A DNA stretch of 64,000 nt, taken from positions 18,297,608-18,361,607 of the forward strand of contig JAZBQD010000001.1 in NCBI GenBank assembly GCA_036583965.1, given 5' to 3'. The notes below the pieces were generated by a model that was not told the DNA's origin, made no database searches, and was given only the letters and a program-made list of their open reading frames with translations. The position numbers were made by a program, and so were the translations under genes. This document shows positions 1-13,956 of this stretch, in pieces (position 1 is the stretch's first letter; every line of letters starts with the position of its first letter). The stretch is from Prunella strophiata (taxonomy: Eukaryota > Chordata > Aves > Passeriformes > Prunellidae).

Positions 1-1992
1 AGAGACACCAGCAGCACAGATCTCTCACACTTCTGTTGTGTTTGACCACTTAAGGTCCTGCTGTCTGGTAAAATATTTTGCATTACTGCTCTTAAAAGTA
101 CTGACAGACAGTGATGGATTGGTGTAGAACAAAGTGTTTCAAGTCAGGATATTAAAAAAAATATCTGATTTTAGCTCACTGGTTGCCCAGTATTGGATGG
201 AAATGTTATGAGAATTGAGCTGGAATTGTGCATGTTTATCCCATATACTTGGCTGGGGTGTTATTCCAGGACCTTCAATCCCAGGTCAGCCCCAGGAAAG
301 GGCTGGTATGGACTGGTTTGGTGTGGAGCACTATCTGAATGCCCTGAGTGTTCATAATCAGAAACAAAAGACAGCTCAAACCAAGTTTTCTTTGTGCATT
401 ACCATATTCCTCACCAGCATTTGCTTGATAAAACCATTGGTTATCTCATGATCTGCTGTAAAGCTGGGTTAGGGCAGCACCCACAGAACTGTCAGCCCCA
501 CAGCAGATCCTGAGCTTTTATTTTCCATTTGAATGATGACATCAAAAGCAAACTCCTAGATCTCTGTGCCTTTTGCAAGTACATTTTTTCTTGAGCTGTT
601 TCAGAGTGTGGCTTTAAGGACAATTTAAACACCAAGACAGCTTAAGACAGATGATAGGAGGCCTAAATGAGATTTTATTCTAATTTGTTGGTTTGTTGTT
701 TTGTTTTTGGTTTTTTTTTTTTTTTTTAATGTAATGGGATATCTTAATCTGTTTTCTGTTCTCTTTCTGTTGTTTAGAAGAGCAAGACCAGCTTTGTGTT
801 TTCAGTTCATAAGTACAATATTTATGTGTGCTACAGAGTTAACACTTTCCAGAGCTTCAGGAGGAGGGAGAAAAAGAGATAATTCATTGGGAAGAGAACA
901 AAAAATATTTTAAATTTGGATTAAAATGAGATGAAGAGTCAGCTAGGATGGCATTAATGCAGTTTTTTTCCACATGACAGCAACTGAGGGACGAAGGAGT
1001 TTGGGTGGGGGCCAAAATGTCTGATGGGGCAGCAACAAAAACTGGAGTTGTAGCAGTGCAGGGAATAGAGAGACATTGGGCTGAGAGAGCTGCTTTAAAA
1101 ACTGATGAGAAATGTTCTCTGGAAGGGTCCTGGTACAGGTTAGGAACTGTGTTTGTGGAAGTACTGGTGATGTGGTGATGTTCTTCTGGGAAGGCAGAAA
1201 TATTTTCACGGCCTGGAATATGAATTTGTGGATTTTGAGGAAATAAAGGAGTGTTGAGCAGGGAAAGAGGGAGGTGTTCAACACAAAGGGAAATGAACCA
1301 GGTGGAATTATCACAAACACAGGTGGTGACAAAATTGATGGGCAGCTGACAAGGCAGCAAGTGGAGGGCAAAGCTTTGGTCACCCAGAGGCTGTGGCAGG
1401 AGGTGAAAAGGAGCCTTGATTTAACCCAGAGGTTTTGAGAAGCAGTTTGTGGGTTACTGAAATGAGCCACCCCAAAGGAGAAGCTGCTCCCAGCAGCAGG
1501 GGTGGCTGCAGGCCCTGGCAGAGCTGCTGTGTCAGCAGCAGGGCTCAGCTCTTCTTTGGGGAACTCACGGCTTCAGTTTTCTTTACAGCTCCTGGCAGCA
1601 GCTGTGAAACTTTGAGAGCTGCTCTGATGGATGCTGGAGTGAGAAGCCTCTGTACTCCAGAATTATTTTCCTGTATTCTAAGGTCTTCCAAATGCCTCTT
1701 TAGGGTATGATTGATGTGACTGCTTTTCATATTTGCCCAATAAAATATATTACACACCCCCCCCCCCCCCCCCCCCCAAGTGTTTTTATGGCACAGGTGT
1801 CTGCCTTTCTCTGCACTGAGGTTTATTCCTTTCTCTGTGGGTATGGATTCCTGATGCTATAGACCCTGCAGAATGGAAAAACATGCAGAAAGGTAATTTA
1901 TTTTATTTATTATTATAAATAAAAAAAAAGTTGTAGCTACTTTATTGTAAGTACAAATGCTATTGATTTCTCTCACGTTCTTAAGATTTTTA
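1..1992. other. intergenic, no recognised gene
   Basis: AT-rich unique DNA apart from a poly-T at 710-727 and the C run. Open frames at 884-1470 (minus) have no family resemblance and mirror low-complexity pyrimidine-rich sequence. Confidence 0.6.
1757..1777. repeat. homopolymer of 21 C
   Basis: An uninterrupted run of 21 C after ACACA. Its length is likely to be unreliable in sequencing. Confidence 0.95.
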
Positions 1993-2046
1993 TTTCTTAC
2001 AGAATCACAAAATATGCTGAGCTGGAAGGGACCCACAAGGTTCACT
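1993..2046 (-). mobile_element. short CR1 remnant
   Basis: About 54 bp (GAATCACAAAATATGCTGAG, CTGGAAGGGACCCACAAGG), the same subfamily as 63331-63425. Confidence 0.65.
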
Positions 2047-2205
2047 GAGCAGTAGTTTTTTATCCATGCTAACTTTTAAGGAACTTGTAACTTAATAACT
2101 TATTTAATGGAGCATGAGATGTGAAAGTGTTGCACATTACAGATGTTTCTGATAAACAAATTCTGCACAACACAGTCCTGCAGATAAAAACAGGGGGAGA
2201 AGGGT

Positions 2206-2366
2206 GAGAACTTTGCCTTTAGGAAGGATGAGAATTTTGACTTTAGGAGGATGAGAACTTTGACTTTAGGAGAATGAGGACTTTGCCTTTAGGAAGGATG
2301 AAAACTTTGCCTTTATGAGAACTTTTTGAGAATTTTGCCTTTAGGGAGGATGGACTTTGCCTGCTG
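2206..2366. repeat. 23-24-bp imperfect minisatellite
   Basis: About seven units built on GAGAACTTTGCCTTTAGG plus AAGGAT, with substitutions (GACTTTAGG, GGACTTTGCC) and one shortened unit near 2315. Confidence 0.9.
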
Positions 2367-4012
2367 GGCTTGGACATTTTTTGCCTTTACTGTTTGAAGT
2401 GAGCTGCTGAAGCCAGGGCTGTTCTCTGTCCCAGGGAGCTGGCACAGATCAACTGTGCTCTGAAATAACATTTTGGTTTGTTTGGCCATTGGACATGTTT
2501 CATGTGTGCATTTGGGCACTGTCACCATTGGGTTTCACCTGTTGTCACAATGCCACCATCAACTCAACACCCAGAAAATCCCACCCTGAGCCTTTGGACT
2601 CCTCTTTCTATTACAATATTCCAACCCTGGCCAGCTCAGTGGCAGTTTTGTTGCAGACAGAAGTGAAGCCAGTCTCCAATTTTTGGCTTTTACCCTCAAG
2701 GCAGAAAATCAGGGGAGCCAATGTGAGCTGGCAGGGCTGTGCTGTGCCAGTTCCAGCCCTCCCTGTTGGGGTATATGCAGATAATAGGATGAAAATCTGC
2801 TCCAATACAGATGCAGAACTAATTTTTAATTAGTCCTAATTTTAATATTTTTTTTTAATTTAACAGAAATTTTTGCATCCATAGAAATCAAACCAGATTT
2901 TAAAATCTGGTTTAAATCAACCCAGATTTTCTTTCAGAAAGTGTTGTTAACATGTCTGTGACATACTAAAGAATTATGGAAATGCAGCTTATTTTATCAA
3001 GGTAGTGTAACTCATAGTCTGGGGTATGCTGTGTTAGAGTTTTCAGCTGCAAGCAAAAAAGTAAATGGTAGACAATAAGTCATCTCTTGACCTTAAATTT
3101 CTGCTCACCTCTAAAAGAAAGCAAAAATAATTTTACATCTTGCTTAAGAAAAATTCCTGCTTTATTATTTTTTCTTCATTCCCAGTAAATGTGTTGTTTC
3201 TTCTGAGACCACTTCTTTTATTTCACCTTCACTTTCAAAGTCTCCTAAAAGATAATTTTGGTTTTGCTTTTTTTAGTCCTAAAGCAAACTGCAGCACTTT
3301 TGTAATGTGTTAGGAAGGGCTTTATGGCCATGGGAGCAAAACCTGGTTATGAATGAAACCTGAAACCTTTTAATAATAAATACAGTGATTTAAAACATTT
3401 TAGAGCCACTGAAATAGGGGGGGTGGAGGGAAGATAATATTTTTACCTTCTGTAGGTGTATTTTGTTTTACACTTTGGATTATAATTGGATGGGATAAAT
3501 GATTTTGTTTATTTTTAAGGACTACACAGTTTTCATGAGCCTTGGATGAGGTGTTGAATATTCAAATTCACCTACTCACTTTTATTTTCAGTTACTTCCA
3601 GTCATGGCCTTTATTGAATAAATCATTAAGAGCAACCTTGTACAAGTGGGACCATAAATCACAGTTTGGTTGTAGGAAGTTATAAAGGAGGGAGTTTTGT
3701 TTCTTTCTCTGTAGGTAAAATATATCAATTAATAAGCACTCTGTTGTGCTTTTCTGCTTAATGAAGAGCAGCAATGTTTGATGAAACACCAGTGAAAAGA
3801 GACAAATGGGATGCAAGTCAAAGGGTGATGGGGAAAAGCTTTTAAGAAATAATAGTTAAAGCAATAAAATCACACTCCTAGAAACCTGAGTGCAGAAAAG
3901 CTTTGGTTTTTGGATGGGGAACTTGGATTATGTCATAGAAATATGGATTTGAAAATCCTTCAGGAAATGTTGAAATTTTCAGTGCCTTTAGGTAGGATCT
4001 GGTTTCCCAGAG

Positions 4013-4100
4013 GGGTTGGCAGTGATGGAAGTGCCCAAGGCCAGGTTGATGGGTGGAAGAAGATGAAATTTAAGGTCCCTTCCCACCCCAACCTTTCCAC
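4013..4100 (+). mobile_element. CR1 remnant, 3' end
   Basis: Sense CR1 phrases: GGAAGTGCCCAAGGCCAGGT and AAATTTAAGGTCCCTTCCCA. The middle is degenerate. Confidence 0.75.
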
Positions 4101-4450
4101 TGCTCATGGCTTTGCACTGAAATTTTCACCAGGGAAACCAAAGTGTTCTCTCAAATGTGCCCTGAAAAAGGAAAGTTTGACACAGAGGGGATGGAAAACC
4201 TGCTGGAAACATTGGTACCACCTGGGCAGGGAACAGGAAATTGGTTAATTAATGCTCTCTGGGGGCTGCTGAGCCTCATTACACCCCTTGTCACTCCCCC
4301 ATCTTTGGCTGTCACCATGTGCTGAAGGGATGGAAATTCTCCAGCCAAGCCATCAGTAAATCCTACAGCCAAGGCAACTCTGGCCCTTAAATTTCTGTTC
4401 ATCTTTAAAAGAAAGCAAAAATAATTTTATGTGTTGATTAAGAAAAATTC

Positions 4451-4511
4451 CATTATTGTTATTATTATTAGTAGTAGTAGTAGTATTAGTATTATTAGTA
4501 TTAGTATTATT
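4451..4511. repeat. (ATT/AGT)n trinucleotide tract
   Basis: Mixed TTA and TAG trinucleotides, followed by a further 110 bp of extreme A/T sequence. Confidence 0.9.
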
Positions 4512-7085
4512 AAATTTATGTAATATAATAATTTATAGTTATTATCATTATTAATTATTTTATTTTAAAAATAATTTTATAGTTAATTTTTATAGTTAAT
4601 TATTTATAATTGACTTGTTTGTTAATTAACTAATAACACATTAAGAATACCTTTGAAAGGTATTTTTGTCATGGGAGAAGTGGCTAAGTTACCTTTTAGC
4701 ATAAAGGGAATGAATGCAGAATTGAGTGAGTCAGGGAGAGTAAATGATGAGTGGGTTTTGTTGAATGCCAGAAGATTTTTGTTGCTGACTGGCTTTAAAA
4801 AATTCAGGGTTGCTCAGTTTTTGTTCAGTGCAGTTCAGCCCTCAGCAAACACTCCTGGATTTCTTGCAATGGTTTCAAAATAAGTACATCTTGCAATGTT
4901 TTAACACATAACTGAAAAATAATTTAATTTTTTTCATGGTTACTCCATTCACAGCCTTTGTAAATAGAAATTTCATAAGGAAACCTAGAAATACTTTAAT
5001 GGAATTCAGGTAATATTTGTGATACTAACACCTGTAGAGTTTGATTTTTTTTGATTCTTTATGAAAGGAAATTTATGTGAAAATGACATTTTAGAGTCAG
5101 CTGCAAGTGTTGACATCCCAGCTCCTGAGGGGGTGGGGGTGTTTCCCCAGTTTGGTTTTTTCACCCACTGGAATTGAGAATATTTCCTTGCCAGCCTGAC
5201 TCCCAGACATCCCAAAAATCCACCAAATCAATGATTTTCCTCATCTTATTACTGGAATTGCATCTTCCACCCTCCTCTCAGTTTTATAAAATCTTTTCTT
5301 CCCTGAGGATCTCCAAAGACAAATTTTGTCTCTTTTCACATTTCACACAATTTTTTTACTCACTTATGTATTTTCTCATTATAGTAATGATTATCAAGAG
5401 TCACATTTTGTTTTCAGAATCTTTCTTTTTAAATCTTTCTCATATCCAGATTGATTTGAAATAGATTAACCAGAAACAAAAGTTCTGCTTGGGTTCTAAA
5501 ATTCCTTAACTTACAATAACTATTAATAACTAACCTAACTAATATATTTTGCCTAATTAAATGCCTCCATATGGATTTTTTGTGTTTGTTTGTAAAGCTG
5601 TGGGTTATATTTTATTTATTTCAGGAATTTTCCTTTTGTACAGGCTGGAAATTCAGTATTTGACGTTGAGCAGTTATTGCTTAATTAAGCAGCAATTAAG
5701 AATATATAATATAATCCAAATATATTTATTTTGTCCAGATTTTAAATATATACATATAACTTTATTATATATATTTTATAGATAAACACATTTTTAAAGA
5801 AAATAGAAGACTAGAAAGGAGCTTCTGAAGTGTTATTTCAAAATTTTTTTTTTGTTGTTGTTGTTGTTTTTTTGTTTCCTGGATTTGCTTGCTTTGTGAC
5901 TCAAGCTACATGTATGTATTTATTTTATAATTTGTATTTTATATTTTATATTTTACTTGTATTTATTTTTATCTTTATATTTATATCTGTATAGCAGCCC
6001 AAAGCCTTGCCTGTAGCATCTAAGATTTGATGAAAAGAAATTTCAGAGTTTACTGAATTTCTTTTCCCTATAAATCTTTTTAAACTGTGGATAGAAAGAT
6101 TTCCAGTGAAAAACAGAGGCTGCACTAAAGCTGAATGCTCAGTATGGAAACCATAAAGCCATTCAATAAAATAACTTTAAATATAATTCCTCCATGAAAA
6201 AGTGAATTGCAAAGTTGATTCTGTTACTTAGATGTAGGTGCAAAATAATTTCTGTATTTCTCTGTAGTTTGTTCTCCAAGGGCTTTATCAAACAATAACA
6301 GAATTTATTCAATGTCCAAAATCCATCTCCTCATATATGAAAGTATTTCTATAAAATATATAATAAAATTAGTTTTAAAAATTATTAATTTTTAGGAAAA
6401 ACACCCATCAACAAACCACATCCTGTTGTTTCAGAATTGGTGCAGCCCCAGTATTCAGCTGCTTTGGGCTCCAAAGCAGATAAAGAGGCTGAAAAGGACA
6501 ATAAATAAAATTCTGATACTCCAGGAGCTCCAGTGTTGCATCCTAATGAAGTCCAATATTATGGAAGTGCTAAAGTTAATTTGGAATTCTCTTCAGATTA
6601 GTAAAGCACTTTAAAGCTGGGAGAGACTGAAATGCCGAATATTTGCTGTAAATGTATATTTCAGAGGTAAAATGTAAAGTTAGATAAAATCTGTTCTCAC
6701 AATAAGCTCTTGACAACTCCAGAACTACTTGTTCCAAACCAGTATTTTCTATAAATAAATAGATTATGTAAATAATTCACTTAAATGCTTAACTAATTCA
6801 CTTTTTAGCTACTGGTCCAAATAATTTTTGAGTCTGTTTGCCTTTAATTAAATAAGAAGTGGTGGCAAAATTTAGAGTTTGGTTATAAAGGCTGCACACT
6901 TTGGTTGTTTTCCTGCAGAAAAACACATTTTCTGGGAAAATTTAGCAATTTTCCAAGGCAAATTTGTCACTAGGTGGCAGGATCAGACTGTACAAGTGCC
7001 AGCATTCCTGAGGATTTATCCACTTCTTTCTATTCCCTAAATACCCCTTTGATTATACCCAGCATTCAAATGCATCAACATGTTA

Positions 7086-7147
7086 CAATAAATTCTAATA
7101 AATTGCAATAAATTCTAATAAATTGTAATGAATTCTAATAAATGCAA
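7086..7147. repeat. AT-rich 11/22-bp repeat
   Basis: Repeated AATAAATTCT and AATAAATTGC half-units, about five and a half in all. Confidence 0.85.
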
Positions 7148-9983
7148 TGCTTTTTAATGAGTTATTTTTTTTAATAGCAGGTATACCATGCTGGACTCCA
7201 GAATCACTGAAATATTTCATTAATATTCCTTTGAGATAAAATCTGCTCATTTTTGATAGAGTATTAGAAGTATTTTACCACTCAAATTTGTAATGATGTG
7301 TAAATAAAACCATGTTGGTTTTCCAAAAATGTCTTATATTTAGATACTGCCTTACCCACATGTGCAAATGAGGTATTTATTGTGAAAATAGCTTTTCATT
7401 TTTTGGCTCTAAATGCCATTTTTCCTTTGAGAACCCCCAGTTAAAGATGTTACAAATTAGATTTTTCCTGTGTGGGCCAATTTGAAATCTCTCTGGTTGG
7501 GGATGTGGGTAAAACTGGATAAACTCTGCTATAATTGGCATTTGCATTCTGCTCTTCATTTATTCCATCAAAACAACCCTGGAGTTCCAATTCTGGAATA
7601 TTTTGGTGCCTGGATTTGACAGATGGAGCAGCCAGGCACAACCTGAGGAGATTTTCTTTTGAGGGATAAAGCAAATGTTTGGGAAAAATTAGAGAGACAT
7701 CTCTGATCATTTGCTGTGTGCTGAAATCTCTGGGATATTTGAAGGAACAATTTAAATTTCATTTTCAGAGATGTGCTACAGCTTGTGAGCCAAGAGTGTC
7801 CTACAGACCTAAAGGATCCCTCACTATAATCCAGTTACTCCTGTGTTCCCTACCAGAAAATAGCCCAGATTTTAAATTATAATGAAATTACTAATTCAAG
7901 GCTTCCTTATACAGGTTTAAATAATAATTATAAAAAAAGTATAAGAAATGTGTCTGAGCAGGCATGAGGGAAATAATATAATTTTACTTCAACACTCAGG
8001 TTAACTAAAGTTATTCTGTAGATTAAATTATAGTTATAAAATTCTCTAGAGTGCTCCCTGACATAATTCTAAAAATAATTAATAAAATGTTACTTGATTT
8101 CCTTATTTTTTAAAAAAATATTTAAAAAATATTTTCCTTAGCCAACTGAAGGTTGGCCAAGGTAAGCAGGTGCAGAAGCAAGTCTGGATTTTATGTGGAT
8201 TGAGGAAGAACAAGGTTATGATCCCAGGTTTCTATCAGTGGAAGGCTAGACATGCATGTTCTTAGAATATTTTAGTGAGACTATATTTGAATTTCTTTTC
8301 AGGTGTCTGAGTCATAGGTCAGGGAATATTTTGCCTTGAATATGTTTTTAAGAAATTTGGAAGTTGTGAAAAATGGGTGCTGCAGGTGCCCAGTGGGATG
8401 AGATCAATTACAGGAGGAGTTTGGCACCCAGAACAACTTCTGGCAGTGGGAGATGCTCAGTAACCAGAAGAATGTGAATGTCATTAACAATGCAAATTAT
8501 AAATGCTTTTTTTCCCCCCCCAAAAATGACATTCTTAGGCTTGAATGACATCTGCTTGAAAACAGCCAGCTCACTCTCAAGTTTTTCAGTTTTACATATT
8601 TTTAGGTAACACCTGCAATGACTTCAGGAATTAGGTTTTTTTACCTTTTTCATTGAATCTCCAAGTTAGAATTGTAGTTTTTTCCCACAGTGAAGGAGAA
8701 CTCTCCTAAAATATGAATATCTGTTTGTACACATGCTTTAAATTGATGGTGTTATATGGAATATTTGGGACTTAGATGCAAAAAAGAAAGCTGAAGTAGA
8801 TTCATTTGTTTTGAGGCAGAGCTTGAAAAACTGAGATTTATTTCTTCATGCATTTGTTACAAACCTTCAGCTTCACAAGTAATCAGAGCTTGGTTAAAAT
8901 GATTTTTTTAGTTGAGAAGTATTGGACATGTGGCTCAGACCATCCCAGGCAGCATCTCACCTCTGCCACAAGCTAAAATTGGATTTTCCTTACAAATTCT
9001 TGCTCATGGCTGAAGTGGAACAACTGTGGAGAGCCTGCTGCAGTGGAAGGTGAATTACTGCAGAAATGAATCCCCCCTGTTCCAGAGGCACACCTTGCTT
9101 CTGCTGTGTTTCATTAGTTCAGTCAATGCATCTCTGCCTCTGCTTCACACTGAAGGCCTCAGGTGCCTGCACCAGTTTTTGCCCCCTCTTTGGACACTTT
9201 TCAACTGCATTTGAGCTCTTATATCTCACACCAGCACAAATCAAAAGTACCTTTAATAGTTTGGATGTAGATATCTCGTATATATCCATTAAATCCCACA
9301 GGAATGGTGTGTGGCTCTGTATAAATCCACACATGGAATAAGTAGGAAAAGAAGGATGGTTCAAGCCTGAAATAACTTCCTGCACCAACTGGGCTTTGCT
9401 ACAGTTCATGTCTGATTAACACTCAAAATATTTTACCTCTGGTTTTTCAAACCATGTCTGCACATTATAAACAACAAGGCAGAATAGGTTTCTAATTTGT
9501 ATTCAGCTGGAAAAATGTTCTATAAATCAGAAGAGAAGTTTGCTCTCCCCCTTTGGTGAAGTACAAGAGAATTCTGTTTCAATGAAGCATGCAATTTTAA
9601 TCAATTGTACCCTAAGAAAAGAAGACAAACAGCTGCTGCTGGTTAATTGGTGAATGTCTCCACCAATGGACTCATCATTTATTCACTGCCTTCAATGCTG
9701 AAAATAAAGGTGTTAGCACCCTGCAGAAGGACTGCCTGCACATTTGGGACTGAGCAGCTCAGACTGTACATGAAGAATTTATTCCAACAGAGAAAGATGT
9801 GACCTTCACCCTCCCAGCTTCATTGTTTTCATCTAATAATCACATCTCCTGTGAAAGGTCACATCTCTTGTGTGAAACCAAGGGAAAAACAAATTTAATC
9901 CCTCCAGCTGAAAGATTCATTTCTTGTTAGGAATGATCCCAAGCTCTGGAGATTTGCCCACTCTGACAGAGGGTTCTGGGGTA

Positions 9984-10045
9984 GAACCACAGGTTCCTGT
10001 GGGCTGCAAGGGACCCTCAGAGGTCTCTGGGTCCAGCCTTTGGCT
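9984..10045 (-). mobile_element. short CR1 remnant
   Basis: About 60 bp of antisense CR1-like sequence (GAACCACAGGTTCCTGTGGG, AAGGGACCCTCAGAGGTCTC). Identification is tentative. Confidence 0.5.
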
Positions 10046-10226
10046 CAGCTTGGATCCAGCTCTAGGTCTTGTTCAGTTGAGTTTTGAAGCTTCTCTGTGT
10101 TCCAGATTTTTTTTTCTCCATGGTAAAATAAATTGCTTTCTTACACCAAGTCAGAATTTCCCCCCATCCAGGGTGATTTCCATCTGTCCTTGCACTGTGC
10201 ACCTGGGGGAAGAGTCTCTCCATGAT

Positions 10227-10322
10227 CTTTCCTTCCTCTCCTCCACAACTCTTCATTATTTCTCTCCATCATCTCTTTCCTTCCTCTCCTCCACAACTCT
10301 TCATTATTTCTCTTTATTTTCC
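10227..10322. repeat. 48-bp tandem duplication, pyrimidine-rich
   Basis: Two copies with period 48 sharing CCTTCCTCTCCTCCACAACT and CTTCATTATTTCTCT. The local strand is strongly pyrimidine-rich. Confidence 0.9.
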
Positions 10323-10890
10323 ACAACCTCTCTGTTACTTTCATTTACAGCTCCACTTTCAGGTTGGGATTTTGCCCTTCTCCCTCTTTTCTGACTGATC
10401 ATTTGCAGTGGAGTTTCAAACCTTTCCAGGGAAATACAGGAGTGAAATACAAAACTTCAGCTTGACAAAGGTTGGTGTGATTTATTCTCCTTTCCTCCCT
10501 TTTCTCTCCAGTCTTGTTCCCTCCTGTACCCCCCTTTCTTTTATCCTCCTTGTAAGTAATTTTTGCAGCAGCTGTGCTCAGTTGTTCTGTTCTTATCTCT
10601 TGTTTTGCCCTTGCCTCTAGGTTTGTTCTTTGTATTTTGGTTTTGCAGTTTGTTTCTTTGAGCCTTCCTTGTCCTCATTTCCCCTCTCCATCCATGGTGT
10701 GGCTGTTTAGGGCTTCTCCATATCATCCTGGGACTATTCCAGTGTTGGGTATTTACCTGAAAAATATTTCCTTTGAGTTGATATTGGGTTAATATTTCCT
10801 TTATCTGGCTGATAAACACAACCAGAAAGATATAAAATCTAAACATTTTACATTTACAAAATGTAAAATCCAATGAACAGCTCTAGGTTG

Positions 10891-10926
10891 GTTTTTTTTT
10901 TTTTGTTTGTTTGTTTGTTTGTTTTT
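10891..10926. repeat. poly-T and (GTTT)n tract
   Basis: Thirteen T then about five GTTT units, a simple repeat in intergenic DNA. Confidence 0.95.
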
Positions 10927-12434
10927 AGTAAAAATAAGTTAAAATTCAAGTTAAAATAACTCAAATAAGTAAAGTAAGTTAAAATTTGTCAACTCAAAGG
11001 ACACAAACTCTTAATTTGATCCTGTTCTGGTTCCTTTAAAAGGTATATTTAAGACAGGCTCTGTAGCAATTTCTAAGTCTCTGAAGAAGGCCTGATCTGA
11101 AATATTTGATCATTATAATGATATCAGATCTTATAGAACTTCAAATAATCTGTCACATTAAACAGCAAACTGAGAATTGGGGTTCTGTTGTTGAAGTAAT
11201 AAAGTAAAAATAAATATCAGAGCATTGTATTATTAAACATGGAGATTAATCTTCTACAGCAGTGGCTTAATGCTGTGTAACTAAAATGAATGTTCCAACT
11301 ATTTTTTGGAAAAAAAATGCTTTGTGCTTTGCTTTCCATAGGAGAAGCAATGAATGGAGAACAATTCCATTGGCTGTTACAATGCAGAGGCATTTTTTTA
11401 AAAATAATTCAAGGAGGGTAAGAAAATGTTCTGGTCTGAAAGAACAGATTTGGGAGTGCTAAATAGCTTTATTATGTTGTTTAAATGTTTTAATAATGGT
11501 GTTACACGATGTTCTGTAAATTTCATTTACATTATAATTGCTATTACAATGTTAAAATACCATCAATGAGATGCTATTGTGCTTCCAAAATTCAATTATC
11601 ACTGTATCTTCTTTTATATCAGGCTTAGCTGTTGTGTTTGCAAATTCTAGATAAAACTCACTCTGCAGGCATCCATAGCGAGCTGAAAGGGAGAGAATAA
11701 AGGAAGTGGAAAAGACAGGTATACTGAGAATTTATTTTTATATGATATAGAAAGGTCATACAAATTTACCTAAAGAGAGGAGACTTTGGGTGCTCTTTAT
11801 GTCCTTCTGAAGGTCTGTAGGGATTTGGCTCTACTCCAATAATGATATTTTTTCCCTTCACTAATCCACGCATGTATTCTTAGATTTGCAAAGAAAGAAA
11901 TCAAACAGAATTCTTATCTTTATTTAAACCAGTCTGTCCTGAGCCAAACTCTTTCAGACTTCCCCCTAACTGCCAGGTAATCAGCAGGCACTTTTCCAGT
12001 GTCAGACCTCTCCCCTTCATGTGAATTTTGTGAAGAAAACCCATTTCTCTGTATTCAAAAGCAAAGATTCACTGTACCTCGCTGTACACTCTGCTCTGCA
12101 TCCTACTGATTATCTCCCCTTGGAGCTGGAGGTGGAATTGTGCCATTTCCACTGAAAATCCAAACTGTAGTCAAATGCCAGCCTCTGTTTGGTGGAGGTC
12201 AGGTTTAAAGCCCCTTTTCCTGAAGGATTAAAGAGCTGCAGTTAAGTAGCTCTGGCAGGTGAGTTCAGTGTGCAGCAGCTCTGCTCAAAGCAGAATGCAG
12301 GAGGAAAAGTGGTTCTGAATTAAACCAACCTGCATTAGGCACTGCTTTTCCTTGTCAGAATTTAAGGAATTTTCTGCAGCCCATCCCAATAATGTCACTT
12401 GATTCCCAGGGTTCTCCAGTGATTCCCATTATTA

Positions 12435-12461
12435 TAAAGACATAATTAAATTATGTCTTTA
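12435..12461. repeat. perfect inverted repeat, 13-bp arms
   Basis: TAAAGACATAATT and its exact complement separated by a single A. It could form a cruciform or hairpin. It is not followed by a T run, and no flanking transposon was seen. Confidence 0.95.
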
Positions 12462-13956
12462 ATTTCCAGGTTGTCACCAAACCTCCATCCTGGGGGTTGA
12501 AGGGGCTCAGCCAGGGCAGCCCAGGAATCAGAACCTCAGCACCAGGGGTTTCTTTTGGGATTCAGCAGCTGCTTCTCCTGGAGCTGTAAATCCATAGAAA
12601 CCCCCGTGTGCTGATTGCTGCATTGTCTGGCACCCATCCAGCCCCGGGGCTGGCAATCACCAGCTCAGGATGGAGGGGGATTTGATACAAATTGTTGTTG
12701 GCCTCCAGCAATCCCTGCTGAACACCTGAATTCCCACTGAACATTTCCTTAACTCTTTTGGCCTTTCTTTCTTGGGCTCTGGTCATCCTCAGAAATTATT
12801 TCTCTTAGATTGGAATTTTGCTGTTGGAATTTTGTCCTGTGTGCTGGGACAGCCACACAATCTCAGTAGTTCTTCCCCTTGGAGCATCCATGTGTTTATC
12901 AAATGCCTTCTGCTGATTTTCCCAGGATTTTGGTGACCAGTGCTGGTTTTCCTGGGCAGTTTGGAGCCCCACACGCAGCTCTGCTGTCCTGCCTGGAAAT
13001 TTGGTGATTTTTGCAGGAGGAAATGGTGTGTTCTGCTTTCTTTCATGGCCTGCCCATCACTCTTGGACTGCTGAATGTATTCCAAGAGCTGGTGGGGTCA
13101 CTGGTGAACATTTGCTTATGTTTATATTGTCTCAAAGTTTGTCACATTTCTTCTGCATTTCTTGAAGTAAAGGATGTTATGATTGTCTGTCTTTGCTTGA
13201 AAAAAAACCAAGTTTTGTGTTATGTTTTCATCTCTGTCAGAGTAGAAATTTGCAACCAAGTAGCCAGGGTTTGAGCTGAATTTGCTTCATTCACATTTTC
13301 ACTACACATTCAGTAAATGTATTGATGTGGTATTGAATTATTATCTCAATGACAGGGTAAGGCAGTAAAATATTGTGTTTTGAATGACATTATGCTTTGC
13401 TATTTCCAAGACAGCAAGGTTTGAATGTGAGTTTAACCAGAGTGTCACTGATACATTTCCATGGGGGGTGTTGTACTTGCTGGTGGGATCAAATACATCC
13501 CAATATTTGGAAAAGCACTGTGATAAATAGAAATGATTTCTCATTTAGAAGTGAAAAAACAAACAGAGCTGGAACTTGGTTTTGATGTGATTGAGTGTTA
13601 TTTGGCCAAGCATTACATTGAAGACTCATTAATTGAGACACTCCTACAGTTTTGTTAATTGTAACCTCTGAGAGATAAATACAGATAATTAATCACCTCT
13701 CAGATTTGGGTCTGACTGTAATGCAAAGAACCAAAAAGAGAGAACTGCCTCAGTACAAACAGGTTTTCTATACAGCACAGGGAGATTTTTGGAGTAGCTA
13801 TCCAGCTAGCAGGGGCAAAATTCTCATTGCACTGAGGACTCTCTGTGCTAACTTTTTGAAAGGCATAAAATAATATGGTTGGTTGCAACAGCAGGAGACT
13901 GGACTTGATAATCTGGAAGATTTTTTTAATCTGGAAGATAAATTTTAAGATGCTGG

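Larger units (their letters stand above)
2367..9983. other. intergenic, strongly AT-rich
   Basis: Mostly unique AT-rich DNA with one CR1 remnant, the TTA tract at 4.45 kb and the repeat at 7.1 kb. A stretch at 3096-3170 recurs at 4387-4455. No exons were recognised. Confidence 0.6.
10323..13956. other. intergenic, no recognised gene
   Basis: Unique AT-rich DNA with the inverted repeat at 12.4 kb. The block 11100-11650 is free of repeats and of balanced complexity, and could be a conserved noncoding element; only alignment can tell. Confidence 0.55.

Noticed and set aside
884..1470. Overlapping minus-strand frames of 158 and 175 codons
   Set aside because: They lie in low-complexity pyrimidine-rich sequence. 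Two overlapping frames in different registers with no recognisable motif indicate chance openness.
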